A stretch of 40,753 nt of DNA, taken from Bacteroidaceae bacterium. Its GTDB lineage: Bacteria; Bacteroidota; Bacteroidia; Bacteroidales; Bacteroidaceae. The stretch is from positions 1 to 40,753 of the forward strand of contig JAFYWV010000039.1 of the NCBI GenBank assembly GCA_017546505.1, in the 5' to 3' direction. This document shows, in pieces, positions 33,501 to 40,753 of the stretch (the stretch's first letter is position 1; the number at the start of each line of letters is the position of its first letter). The position numbers and the translations under genes are program-made. The notes below the pieces were generated by a model, which worked only from the letters and a program-made list of their open reading frames with translations, did not search any database and had not been told where the DNA came from.

Positions 33501-35600
33501 TTATGAGATTGCCCCCCAATTTCTGTTATTGATACTTTTTATCCTCTGCAAGCGCTCCCACACAACACGATAGAGCGGACTGCAGCATTGAGGGTCGGCC
33601 TCGACAACACCACGAGCCACCTCGCGCACGAATTTAAGCAACTGCTCGTCGCGGGCAAGATTGGCAATCTTCAGGTCGAAAGCAATACCACTCTGCTGCG
33701 TTCCCTCCATATCACCGGGACCACGCAGTTTGAGGTCGGCCTCGGCAATCTCAAAACCATCGTTGCTGGTTGTCATAATCTCCATACGTTTGCGTGTGTC
33801 CTCGGAGAGTTTATAGTCTGTCACCAGCACACAATAGGACTGTGATGCTCCACGCCCCACACGGCCACGCAGCTGATGCAGCTGCGAGAGCCCGAATCGC
33901 TCGGCATTCTCAATCACCATCACCGAGGCATTGGGCACATCCACACCCACCTCAATCACTGTGGTGGAGACAAGTATCTGTGTCTCGCCCGATGCAAAGC
34001 GGCGCATCTCGTCATCCTTTTCCTTTGGTTTCATCTTGCCGTGCAACTTGCTTAATTTGTAGTCGCAGAACACGTTGCACAACTGTCTGTAGCCATCCTC
34101 AAGGTTCTTCAAGTCGAGTTTCTCGCTCTCATTGATAAGAGGATAGACAACGTAAGCCTGACGCCCCTCGTTTATCTGCCCCCTTATAAAGGAGTAGAGA
34201 CTATCTATACGGTTGCGGAATATATGCGAGGTATTTATAGGCTTACGCCCTGGTGGCAGTTCGTCAATGACCGAGACATCGAGGTCGCCATAAAGCGTCA
34301 TTGCCAGGGTGCGCGGTATCGGTGTTGCCGTCATCACAAGTATATGAGGCGGAACACTGTTCTTTGCCCACATTTTTGCACGTTGCACAACACCAAAGCG
34401 ATGCTGCTCGTCGATGACCACAAGGCCAAGATTATGGAACAGCACATTATCCTCAAGCACTGCGTGCGTGCCTACAAGAATATCGACACCTCCACTCTCG
34501 AGCGCCTCGAAGAGCGGTACCCTCTCTTTTGCTTTAGTGCTGCCGGTGAGCAGCTCTACCCTGACAGGCAAAGGCCCCAGCATACGGCACAGGGTCGCAT
34601 AGTGCTGCTCCGCAAGAATTTCAGTGGGCGCAAGCAGACAGGCCTGGTAGCCGTTGTCCTTGGCAAGCAGCATTGACATAAGTGCCACGAGCGTCTTTCC
34701 ACTGCCGACATCACCCTGCAAAAGACGGTTCATCTGCCTTTCACAATTGACATCGGCACGTATCTCTTTCACCACGCGCTTTTGGGCATTTGTGAGCCGG
34801 AACGGCAGCTGTTCATTGTAGAAACGGTTAAACATCTCGCCAACCCGGGCAAAACGATGCCCCACATAACGCATCTGCCGCTCCTTTGCATAGTGCAGGA
34901 TATTCAGCTGTATGTAGAAAAGTTCCTCGAATTTAAGCCTGTACTGCGCCAGCTGCAACTCCTTGGGGTTGCGCGGAAAATGTATTATGCGCAGTGCATC
35001 ATCAAGTGACATCAGCCCATTCTTTTGAATTATATCGGCCGAGAGTGTCTCATTGAGCGGAGCGGTGAGCAAAGAGAAGAGATTCTGCACAAGCTTGAGC
35101 ATCGCATTAGAATTCAGCCCGTGACGTTTCATCTTTTCTGTGGTGTTGTAATAGGGTTGCAGACCCATTGTGTCGAGTTTCAGCAGCGACGCATCATCAA
35201 CATCGGGGTGAGCGATATTAACCCTGCCGTTGAACACCGATGGCTTGCCAAATACAACATACTGCGTGTTCAGTTTCAGGCGGTTCTTCACAAATTTGAT
35301 TCCTCTGAACCATACAAGGTCGACAAACGCCGTTCCATCGGTAAAATGCGCCACAAGACGGCGCGAAGCCCCCTCGCCCATCTCCTCGAACGAACGTATC
35401 TCACCCAACAACTGCACGTGCTGCAACTGACCGCCAAGCTCGTTCACCTTGAAGACACGGCTGCGGTCAATATATTTATAAGGGAAATAGTACAATAAAT
35501 CATACAGGGAACGGATATTCAGTTCCCTGCCGAGCAGTGTTGCGCGCTGCTCGCCCACACCGGGCAAGAATTTTATATCCCTTGTTGTGATGTCCAGCAT
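33501..35600 (-). CDS. recG: ATP-dependent DNA helicase RecG
   Basis: A 699-residue SF2 helicase that reverses stalled forks and processes recombination intermediates. The N-terminal wedge/OB domain (QLLGEIRSFEEMG) is followed by Walker A GDVGSGKT, DEQHRFG, MTATPIPRTLAM, and the C-terminal VGVDVPNASVMVIENAERFG and QLRGRVGRG motifs. The start overlaps the 3' end of ispD by 28 bases. It is the last gene of the pdxJ operon. Confidence 0.97.
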   Translation of the reverse strand: MLDITTRDIKFLPGVGEQRATLLGRELNIRSLYDLLYYFPYKYIDRSRVFKVNELGGQLQHVQLLGEIRSFEEMGEGASRRLVAHFTDGTAFVDLVWFRGIKFVKNRLKLNTQYVVFGKPSVFNGRVNIAHPDVDDASLLKLDTMGLQPYYNTTEKMKRHGLNSNAMLKLVQNLFSLLTAPLNETLSADIIQKNGLMSLDDALRIIHFPRNPKELQLAQYRLKFEELFYIQLNILHYAKERQMRYVGHRFARVGEMFNRFYNEQLPFRLTNAQKRVVKEIRADVNCERQMNRLLQGDVGSGKTLVALMSMLLAKDNGYQACLLAPTEILAEQHYATLCRMLGPLPVRVELLTGSTKAKERVPLFEALESGGVDILVGTHAVLEDNVLFHNLGLVVIDEQHRFGVVQRAKMWAKNSVPPHILVMTATPIPRTLAMTLYGDLDVSVIDELPPGRKPINTSHIFRNRIDSLYSFIRGQINEGRQAYVVYPLINESEKLDLKNLEDGYRQLCNVFCDYKLSKLHGKMKPKEKDDEMRRFASGETQILVSTTVIEVGVDVPNASVMVIENAERFGLSQLHQLRGRVGRGASQSYCVLVTDYKLSEDTRKRMEIMTTSNDGFEIAEADLKLRGPGDMEGTQQSGIAFDLKIANLARDEQLLKFVREVARGVVEADPQCCSPLYRVVWERLQRIKSINNRNWGAIS

Positions 35601-36268
35601 TCCATCAATGTCTTGGCAACAAGCATATCAAACGGAGTGGTTATCTTGATATTCTCGCGATTGCCCTCAACGCCCGACACCTTCTCACCGAGCGCCTCAA
35701 CGACAGAGGCGTCATCGGTGAAACTCTCGACAAAGCGCTGTTCGTATGCACGACGCAATAACGACAACTTAAAGACCTGAGGTGTCTGCACAAGGCGATA
35801 CCTGTCGCGTGGCACCACCTCGGTAGCATCGAAGCCCACAATGTGACGCAAGCTGTCCTGAACGTCAATCATTGGAATTGCAGCTCCGTCAACCCACGCA
35901 CGTGAGAAACACTCGTCAAGCACCCTGCGCGAAACGAACGGACGCACACCATCGTGCACACCTACAAGCGCATCGGCAATGTCATCGACCTGAGCAAGAC
36001 CATTCTGTACAGAATGGAAACGTGTGGAGCCGCCCTGTGCCAAAATCAAAGGCACAGCAAAAGAGTACTCCTTGCACAACTGCTTCCACAACTCGATATG
36101 CTGCTCGGGAAGCACCAGAATAAGTTGCATAGTGGGGTCAATGGCATTCAAACGCTCAAGCGTCACCATCACCAGCGGCTTGCCACAAAGGAGCTGAAAC
36201 TGCTTCGGCATCTCACCGCCCATACGCGTACCCTTACCACCGGCAACTACAATAATATATCTTTTCAT
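35573..36268 (-). CDS. ispD: 2-C-methyl-D-erythritol 4-phosphate cytidylyltransferase
   Basis: A 231-residue MEP-pathway enzyme joining MEP and CTP. VVAGGKGTRMGGEMPKQF is the CTP-binding start, QGGSTRFHSVQNGL, VHDGVRPFVS and VQTPQVFK complete the active site, and the C-terminal GNRENIKITTPFD is typical. Only 9 bases separate it from the DJ-1 gene. Confidence 0.96.
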   Translation of the reverse strand: MKRYIIVVAGGKGTRMGGEMPKQFQLLCGKPLVMVTLERLNAIDPTMQLILVLPEQHIELWKQLCKEYSFAVPLILAQGGSTRFHSVQNGLAQVDDIADALVGVHDGVRPFVSRRVLDECFSRAWVDGAAIPMIDVQDSLRHIVGFDATEVVPRDRYRLVQTPQVFKLSLLRRAYEQRFVESFTDDASVVEALGEKVSGVEGNRENIKITTPFDMLVAKTLMECWTSQQGI

Positions 36269-36277
36269 AAACTATTT

Positions 36278-36823
36278 TCAAAATTGCATCTGTGAACGCA
36301 GTGTCTCAACGACACCGGCACCACAAAACTCTTTCACAATGGCAAAACCGAAATCGAACGAAGCACCGGGGCCACAAGCTGTCATTATATTGCCATCCTG
36401 TTCAACTGCTGCGGCAGTGTACTCTGCGCCAAAGAGGTCACCCTCACAACCGGGATAGCAGGTAGCTCTTTTATCCTTGAGAATACCTATACGGCCAAAG
36501 ACCATTGGAGCTGCACATATTGCAGCAACAAGCAGTCCGCGCGAACAGGCATCAACCAGCAGCGCACGCAAAGGCTCGTGAGCCGAGAGGTTATCTGTTC
36601 CCACACCTCCACCGGGCAACACCAAAGCATCGGCATCGTCAAAAGAGAGGTTCTCATACAACTCATCGGCAGTAACGGTCACACTCTGTGCCGAGACAAC
36701 ATCCTTGCGACCCATAATGGAGACTGTCACCACATCAATACCGGCACGGCGCATCACATCCACCGGCGCCAAAGCCTCAACGGTCTCAAAACCGTCGGCA
36801 AGAAAAACATATATTCTACTCAT
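36278..36823 (-). CDS. DJ-1/PfpI family protein
   Basis: A 181-residue protein close to human DJ-1 / E. coli YajL in length and pattern. The conserved acidic Glu16 lies in GFETVEALAP, and the nucleophile elbow AAICAAPMVFG holds Cys103. GPGASFDFGFAIVKEFCG is the family C-terminus. Reported roles of the family include glyoxalase or deglycase activity and stress protection; the activity here is not certain. The start overlaps the tonB stop by 4 bases (ATGA). Confidence 0.93.
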   Translation of the reverse strand: MSRIYVFLADGFETVEALAPVDVMRRAGIDVVTVSIMGRKDVVSAQSVTVTADELYENLSFDDADALVLPGGGVGTDNLSAHEPLRALLVDACSRGLLVAAICAAPMVFGRIGILKDKRATCYPGCEGDLFGAEYTAAAVEQDGNIMTACGPGASFDFGFAIVKEFCGAGVVETLRSQMQF

Positions 36824-37632
36824 CTCAATTCAAAATTATAGGTTATTGTACCCGATTGGTTATCCACACCGGCAATGCTGTTGAAGACCGTAGCCTTTGC
36901 TGCTCTCAAAGCTGCCTCACGCAATGTCGTGTCGACAGTATTCGACTTTCTTATGTTGATACTTGCAACAATCACTCTACCCGAGGGATTAACGGTAATA
37001 TCCACCACGACACGCCCCTCGGCCTGCAGTTTCTCTTTCGGTTTCACAATGCCGTCCTCGCCGATTTCACGACCTTCAAGGTCAAAAGAGACACCCACAC
37101 CCGACGGTTGTCCGGCATCGGAATTTCCTTGTGCCGAACCTGTTGCACTCTCGTTGCTCTCATCATCACCCTTCTTGTTCATTTGCGTTGCCTTATTGAA
37201 GGCATTTGCAATGGAGTTTTCAGCCAATTTACGGGCCTCCTCTTCCTTACGTTCCTGCTCCTTACGCTCGGTCTCCTCCCTCTCCTTCTGTATCTGCTCG
37301 GGGGTTTTCTCTTGCACCTCGGGTATCTCTTGCTCCTGTTTCTCGGGAGGCGACACAAGACTCTCCTCGCTATCCTGCGTCATCAGGGGCTCTTCGGGAA
37401 CATCAGTAACGGGCTGCTCCGGAACAGGCTCTGAAGCAACAGGCGTCACTTCGTTGAACTGTGCCGCAGCCGCATTCTCAACATCCACCCCCATCATCAC
37501 CTCGATACCCTTTTCGGGAGGTATAGGCGCAGGCGTCAGCACAAGAAAATAGAGCAATGCAACCATTGCCGCGTGGACAAACAGAGTACCCGCGACACCT
37601 GTCATTTTCTCTTTAGGAAACCTCTTCATCAT
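36820..37632 (-). CDS. tonB: Energy transducer TonB
   Basis: A 270-residue protein: one membrane segment (about 14-32, GTLFVHAAMVALLYFLVL), a Pro/Glu-rich periplasmic linker (about 60-100), a Lys/Glu coiled-coil-like stretch (110-135), and a C-terminal TonB domain (about 205-270; GRVVVDITVNPSGRV, LREAALRAAKATVFN). It carries proton-motive force from ExbB/ExbD to outer-membrane receptors. It overlaps exbD and the DJ-1 gene by 4 bases each. Confidence 0.93.
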   Translation of the reverse strand: MMKRFPKEKMTGVAGTLFVHAAMVALLYFLVLTPAPIPPEKGIEVMMGVDVENAAAAQFNEVTPVASEPVPEQPVTDVPEEPLMTQDSEESLVSPPEKQEQEIPEVQEKTPEQIQKEREETERKEQERKEEEARKLAENSIANAFNKATQMNKKGDDESNESATGSAQGNSDAGQPSGVGVSFDLEGREIGEDGIVKPKEKLQAEGRVVVDITVNPSGRVIVASINIRKSNTVDTTLREAALRAAKATVFNSIAGVDNQSGTITYNFELR

Positions 37633-38042
37633 TCACTGTCGGGGCGGCGTGTAGCCAACACCATCTTGTATTTATTCTCATTAGCAATATTCAACACCTT
37701 TACAACCTCGCTGTAAGGTATTGTCTCATCGGCATAAAGCGCAACGAACATTTCGGAATCCTTTGCACTGCACTCGGCAAGGAAAGCAGCAAGGTCGGAC
37801 TCTTGTATCTTTTTCACAGGCTCCTTGCCCCACTGAGCATAGTATGTGAGGTCGGCCTTTATGGTTATGCGGGCCATCGGCTGCGTGTGTGTCCTCTCCT
37901 TTCCCTGGGGCAGATTTACCTTTATTGCATTAGGTATCACAATGGTAGATGTGAGCATAAAGAAAATCAGCAACAGAAAGATGATGTCAGTCATTGACGA
38001 CATCGAGAAACTGCCTATGGTCTTTGTTCTTCTCTTTATCAT
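37629..38042 (-). CDS. exbD: Biopolymer transport protein ExbD
   Basis: A 137-residue protein with one N-terminal membrane helix containing the conserved Asp (MTDIIFLLLIFFMLTS) and a C-terminal periplasmic domain (ALYADETIPYSEVVKVLNIA). It works with ExbB and TonB. It lies 12 bases after exbB. Confidence 0.94.
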   Translation of the reverse strand: MIKRRTKTIGSFSMSSMTDIIFLLLIFFMLTSTIVIPNAIKVNLPQGKERTHTQPMARITIKADLTYYAQWGKEPVKKIQESDLAAFLAECSAKDSEMFVALYADETIPYSEVVKVLNIANENKYKMVLATRRPDSE

Positions 38043-38054
38043 AAGCCACAGTGC

Positions 38055-38816
38055 TTAAATGTTTTCTGCTTCGGAAGCTGCTGCCTGCTGTCTGGCATTC
38101 GCCTGTGCAACAACAGCATCACCGTCCTCCTTGCTCTCTGCCACAATCTCAAGGAAAGAGATAATATCAGCCTCCATCGCATTCTGCACCTTGTCAACTC
38201 TCGACACCAGGTAGTTGTATGCAAAGATTGCGATAATACCAACGATAAGACCACCCACAGTAGTCACCATTGCCTCATATATACCACCCGACAATGCAGT
38301 CACCTCAATATTGTCACCTGCCTGTGACATATTCCAGAAAGCCTGCACCATACCGGTCACAGTACCCAAGAAACCGAGCATAGGAGCAACGGCCGATATT
38401 GTCGAGAGCACCGGCAAGCCCCTCTCAAGGGCTGCAATCTCAAGACCGGCGTAATTCTCAAGCGCCTGACGTATGGAGGCGTTGTCCAACTTATAACCCT
38501 TGACACCCTTTGCCAATATGCGTGACACCGGAGTATTAATCCTTGTGCAGTATTTTATCGCCGACTTGAAATCCCTGTCCCTTATGTTGTCGTTCAGACG
38601 CTCCAACAAAAGAGGGCTTTTTTTGGCAGCCTTGCGCAACACCGCATAACGTTCAAAGAATATATATATTCCGACAACGGACAGAACAGCAAGGACAATC
38701 ATAATCCAACCGCCCTTCATTGCCAGGTCCAGCACATTAAGGCTCTCTTGTACCGCCTCGGCGGCAATGGCAACAGAATCGGTTGCCAAAGTATCAACAT
38801 TTGCAAGTGAATTCAT
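38055..38816 (-). CDS. exbB: MotA/TolQ/ExbB family proton channel
   Basis: A 253-residue protein from MNSLANVDTLATD; an upstream in-frame ATG (38849) would overlap pdxJ by 16 bases and is less likely. Three membrane segments are visible: GGWIMIVLAVLSVVGIYIFF, APMLGFLGTVTGMVQAFW (with the conserved Gly/Thr channel motif) and VTTVGGLIVGIIAIFAYNYL. The protein forms the proton-driven motor with ExbD. Confidence 0.93.
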   Translation of the reverse strand: MNSLANVDTLATDSVAIAAEAVQESLNVLDLAMKGGWIMIVLAVLSVVGIYIFFERYAVLRKAAKKSPLLLERLNDNIRDRDFKSAIKYCTRINTPVSRILAKGVKGYKLDNASIRQALENYAGLEIAALERGLPVLSTISAVAPMLGFLGTVTGMVQAFWNMSQAGDNIEVTALSGGIYEAMVTTVGGLIVGIIAIFAYNYLVSRVDKVQNAMEADIISFLEIVAESKEDGDAVVAQANARQQAAASEAENI

Positions 38817-38833
38817 AGTTACTGCTTTAATTT

Positions 38834-39553
38834 TTATTTCATCAAACATTTTTTATAAGCTGCAATTGTAGCCTCGAGCCCCATATACAGAGCATCACAT
38901 ATCAGGGCGTGCCCGATGGACACCTCGTCAAGCCAGGGAATCGTATCTGAAAAATACTTCAGGTTCTCAAGACTCAGGTCGTGCCCGGCATTAAGCCCTA
39001 TACCCAACTGCCTCACACGCTTTGCCGTCTCAAGGAAAGGTTTTATGGCAGCCTCGGGGTCTTTTGCATAATTATGGGCATAAGGGCCGGTATAAAGTTC
39101 CACCCTGTCGGCTCCGGCTTCGGCAGCAAACTCTGCCATACGCACATCGGCATCGATGAATATCGAACTACGTATCCCGGCGGCCCTCAAATCATTGAGT
39201 ACATCACGAAGAAAGAACTGCTCCTTTTCTGTATCCCATCCGCTGTTCGATGTAAGCTGCTCGGGTTTGTCGGGAACAAGTGTCACCTGCGAGGGGCGCA
39301 CACGCAACACCAAATCGAGGAATTCTTTTGACGGATAGCCCTCTATGTTGAATTCGGTACGCAGCAAAGCCTGCAGGGCAAGGACATCCGAGCGACGGAT
39401 ATGTCTTTCGTCGGGGCGCGGATGCACCGTTATACCATCTGCACCAAAAGCCTCACAATCCTTTGCGACCTTCACCACATCGGGATTGTTACCTCCACGG
39501 GCGTTCCTTATTGTCGCAACCTTGTTAATATTTACACTGAGTTTTGTCCTCAT
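38834..39553 (-). CDS. pdxJ: Pyridoxine 5'-phosphate synthase
   Basis: A 239-residue TIM barrel that makes the pyridoxine ring. SVNINKVATIRNARGG, GITVHPRPDERHIR, GADRVELYTGPYAHNY and GLNAGHDLSLENL are diagnostic. It is the first gene of the minus-strand operon with exbB, exbD, tonB, the DJ-1 gene, ispD and recG, divergent from nadK. Confidence 0.96.
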   Translation of the reverse strand: MRTKLSVNINKVATIRNARGGNNPDVVKVAKDCEAFGADGITVHPRPDERHIRRSDVLALQALLRTEFNIEGYPSKEFLDLVLRVRPSQVTLVPDKPEQLTSNSGWDTEKEQFFLRDVLNDLRAAGIRSSIFIDADVRMAEFAAEAGADRVELYTGPYAHNYAKDPEAAIKPFLETAKRVRQLGIGLNAGHDLSLENLKYFSDTIPWLDEVSIGHALICDALYMGLEATIAAYKKCLMK

Positions 39554-39648
39554 AAAAAGATTTTATCAATTTTAAAACAAACCGCATCACGCACTGTTTG
39601 CACAATAGCCCATCCAAAAGCAAATGCAGTCTATTTTGCTTTGTATTG

Positions 39649-39656
39649 CAAAATTA
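39649..39656 (-). promoter_or_regulatory. -7 box upstream of pdxJ
   Basis: The minus strand reads TAATTTTG (TAnnTTTG), about 96 bases before the pdxJ ATG. It is in the same spacer as the nadK promoter, facing the other way. Confidence 0.45.
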
Positions 39657-39690
39657 GCACAAATAAAAGACTTTATATAATAATTTATCT

Positions 39691-39698
39691 TAATTTTG
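39691..39698 (+). promoter_or_regulatory. -7 box upstream of nadK
   Basis: TAATTTTG (TAnnTTTG), 28 bases before the nadK ATG, leaving a leader of about 20-25 bases. Confidence 0.5.
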
Positions 39699-39726
39699 TA
39701 TTATAAATGATAATAGAACGACGCTT

Positions 39727-40599
39727 ATGAAATTTGCGATATTCGGCAATAAGCACCAGACAAAGAAATCACAAAGCATTGAAAAGTTATTCGATGCCAT
39801 AACAGAGCGTGGCGACATCTATGCCATAGACAAGGATTTTCACCACTTTTTGCAAGAGGAGCATATAGCATTTCCACAACCACAGGAAATCATCACCGAC
39901 AACAATTTCACAGCCGATGTTGCAATAAGTTTCGGCGGTGACGGCACATTGTTGCGCACAGCAAGCCGCGTGGGCAACAAACCCATACCCATTTTGGGCA
40001 TAAATGCAGGCAGATTGGGATTTCTCACAGCCACAACCAACGAGAACATAGACAACATCATCGACAAGATACACGACAACAGTTTCGTCACTGAACAGCG
40101 CACCATCATTGAGGCAAGCACAAACGACACCGAGTTCCGCAGCTCCCCCTTTGCGCTCAACGAGATTGCCATAATGAAACACGACAGCTCGTCAATGATA
40201 ACCCTCAAGGCCACCATAAACGGTTGCGACACCATCACCTACCAGGCCGACGGTCTTATCATCGCCACACCATCGGGCTCAACAGGCTACTCCCTGAGCG
40301 TTGGAGGCCCAATCATCACCCCCGATGCCGGAGTCCTCACACTCTCCCCCATCGCCCCCCACAGCCTCAATGCCCGCCCGATAGTCGTAGACGACAGGAC
40401 AACAATCGAAATCAGCGTCAGCAGCCGCAGTGGCAACTACCTGATAGCCTTTGACGGCCGCAACGAGAGCTGCAACGAGAGCACCCGTCTCACCATCAAG
40501 AAAGCGCCCTACAGGCAACTGATTATACGCCACCACGAGCACTCATTCATACAAAACCTGCAAGAAAAACTGATGTGGGGAAGAGATATAAGAGAATAA
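39727..40599 (+). CDS. nadK: NAD kinase
   Basis: A 290-residue protein that phosphorylates NAD to NADP. The signature SFGGDGTLLR, then NAGRLGFLTA, and TPSGSTGYSLSVGGPI are all present, with the C-terminal region of usual length. The nadK/pdxJ divergent pair followed by exbBD-tonB is a familiar Bacteroidetes arrangement. The IS hairpin lies 24 bases after its stop. Confidence 0.96.
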   Translation: MKFAIFGNKHQTKKSQSIEKLFDAITERGDIYAIDKDFHHFLQEEHIAFPQPQEIITDNNFTADVAISFGGDGTLLRTASRVGNKPIPILGINAGRLGFLTATTNENIDNIIDKIHDNSFVTEQRTIIEASTNDTEFRSSPFALNEIAIMKHDSSSMITLKATINGCDTITYQADGLIIATPSGSTGYSLSVGGPIITPDAGVLTLSPIAPHSLNARPIVVDDRTTIEISVSSRSGNYLIAFDGRNESCNESTRLTIKKAPYRQLIIRHHEHSFIQNLQEKLMWGRDIRE

Positions 40600-40622
40600 A
40601 AAAATGCGAGCAGTTTGAAGTG

Positions 40623-40655
40623 AACCCCAAAGTTTGGACAAAAAACTTTGGGGTT
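40623..40655 (+). terminator. 13-bp perfect hairpin inside the IS terminus
   Basis: AACCCCAAAGTTT (40623-40635) pairs perfectly with 40643-40655 around a 7-base loop, followed by TTATTTT. It could stop nadK read-through into the transposase, or hide the transposase start from outside transcripts. Confidence 0.7.
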
Positions 40656-40661
40656 TATTTT

Positions 40662-40753
40662 ATGCGTAAGAAACACGACTATTCAGCATTGCTAAAATAT
40701 ATGCATATGCTTGAAGATGGTTATTCCATCAATTACATTCGCACCAATTACGG
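40662..40753 (+). CDS. IS3-family transposase N-terminus (OrfA-like), partial
   Basis: The ATG at 40662 opens a frame of 30 codons to the window edge, reading MRKKHDYSALLKYMHM then LEDGYSINYIRTNY. It resembles the HTH N-terminus of Bacteroidetes IS3/IS150-type OrfA proteins. Too little is present for a firm subfamily. Confidence 0.65.
   Translation, partial: MRKKHDYSALLKYMHMLEDGYSINYIRTNY

Larger units (their letters stand above)
40621..40753 (+). mobile_element. Left end of an IS3-like insertion sequence (runs off window)
   Basis: The sequence beginning TGAACCCCAAAGTTTGGACA looks like an IS3/IS150-group terminus and is followed at once by a transposase reading frame. The right end, the inverted-repeat partner and any target duplication are outside the window. 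Confidence 0.65.

Noticed and set aside
36856-37552. Plus-strand frames of 192 and 225 residues across tonB
   Set aside because: Antisense to tonB; the Ser/Leu/Cys-rich translations mirror the Pro/Glu/Lys-rich tonB linker.
1-40753. tRNA, rRNA, CRISPR and riboswitch structures
   Set aside because: I looked in all spacers and saw no cloverleaf, repeat-spacer array or recognisable riboswitch; this was by eye, and a covariance-model scan was not possible.

Overview
The window is a stretch of a Bacteroidota chromosome, most likely order Bacteroidales. Evidence includes BspA-type leucine-rich repeats, a DUF4290 gene, a C10 (streptopain-like) protease with a type IX secretion (Por) tail, a serpin lipoprotein, a GH109-type protein, a pdxJ-exbB-exbD-tonB operon, and several promoters with the Bacteroidetes -7 box TAnnTTTG. 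The Por-type tail argues against Bacteroides in the strict sense and fits Prevotella-, Porphyromonas- or Muribaculum-like lineages. The genus cannot be fixed from the sequence alone.

Layout. (1) 1-5445: a secreted BspA-like LRR protein (minus strand, C-terminus outside the window) faces a two-gene plus-strand unit: a small HTH-like protein and a membrane Ser/Thr-kinase-like protein whose C-terminal half is also BspA-type LRR. (2) 5446-6186: a PAP2 phosphatase whose stop codon abuts the kinase stop. (3) 6284-13351: a minus-strand aromatic amino acid block, aroF-tyrA-aroB-aroA-pheA, then a ~300 bp palindromic repeat region, then aroQ and a BASS-type transporter. (4) 13582-17980: two separately promoted exported proteins, the C10 protease and the GH109-like oxidoreductase-fold protein. 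(5) 18148-22126: minus-strand unit yicC-gmk-nadD-MORN protein-DUF5077/DUF3472 protein. (6) 22356-31564: plus-strand run tsaB-DUF4290-murA-rimM-LytM-like-dxr-rseP-serpin-alkaline phosphatase. (7) 31643-39553: minus-strand units ndk-LysM/M23-small secreted protein and pdxJ-exbB-exbD-tonB-DJ-1-ispD-recG. (8) 39727-40599: nadK, divergent from pdxJ, followed by the left end of an IS element running off the window.

How the genes work together. Region 3 supplies four of the seven shikimate steps (DAHP synthase, DHQ synthase, DHQ dehydratase, EPSP synthase) and both prephenate branches; aroE, aroK and aroC are elsewhere. Regions 6 and 7 carry cell-envelope functions: peptidoglycan (murA, M23/LytM proteins), isoprenoids (dxr, ispD), intramembrane proteolysis (rseP) and TonB energy transduction. 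They also carry housekeeping genes (gmk, ndk, nadD, nadK, rimM, tsaB, recG, pdxJ).

The most unusual items are the receptor-kinase-like protein beside a secreted LRR protein, the palindromic repeats abutting the pheA stop codon, MurA with Asp in place of the catalytic Cys, a degenerate LytM protein, the GH109-like protein with a 77-residue Ala/Lys/Glu tail, and the serpin.
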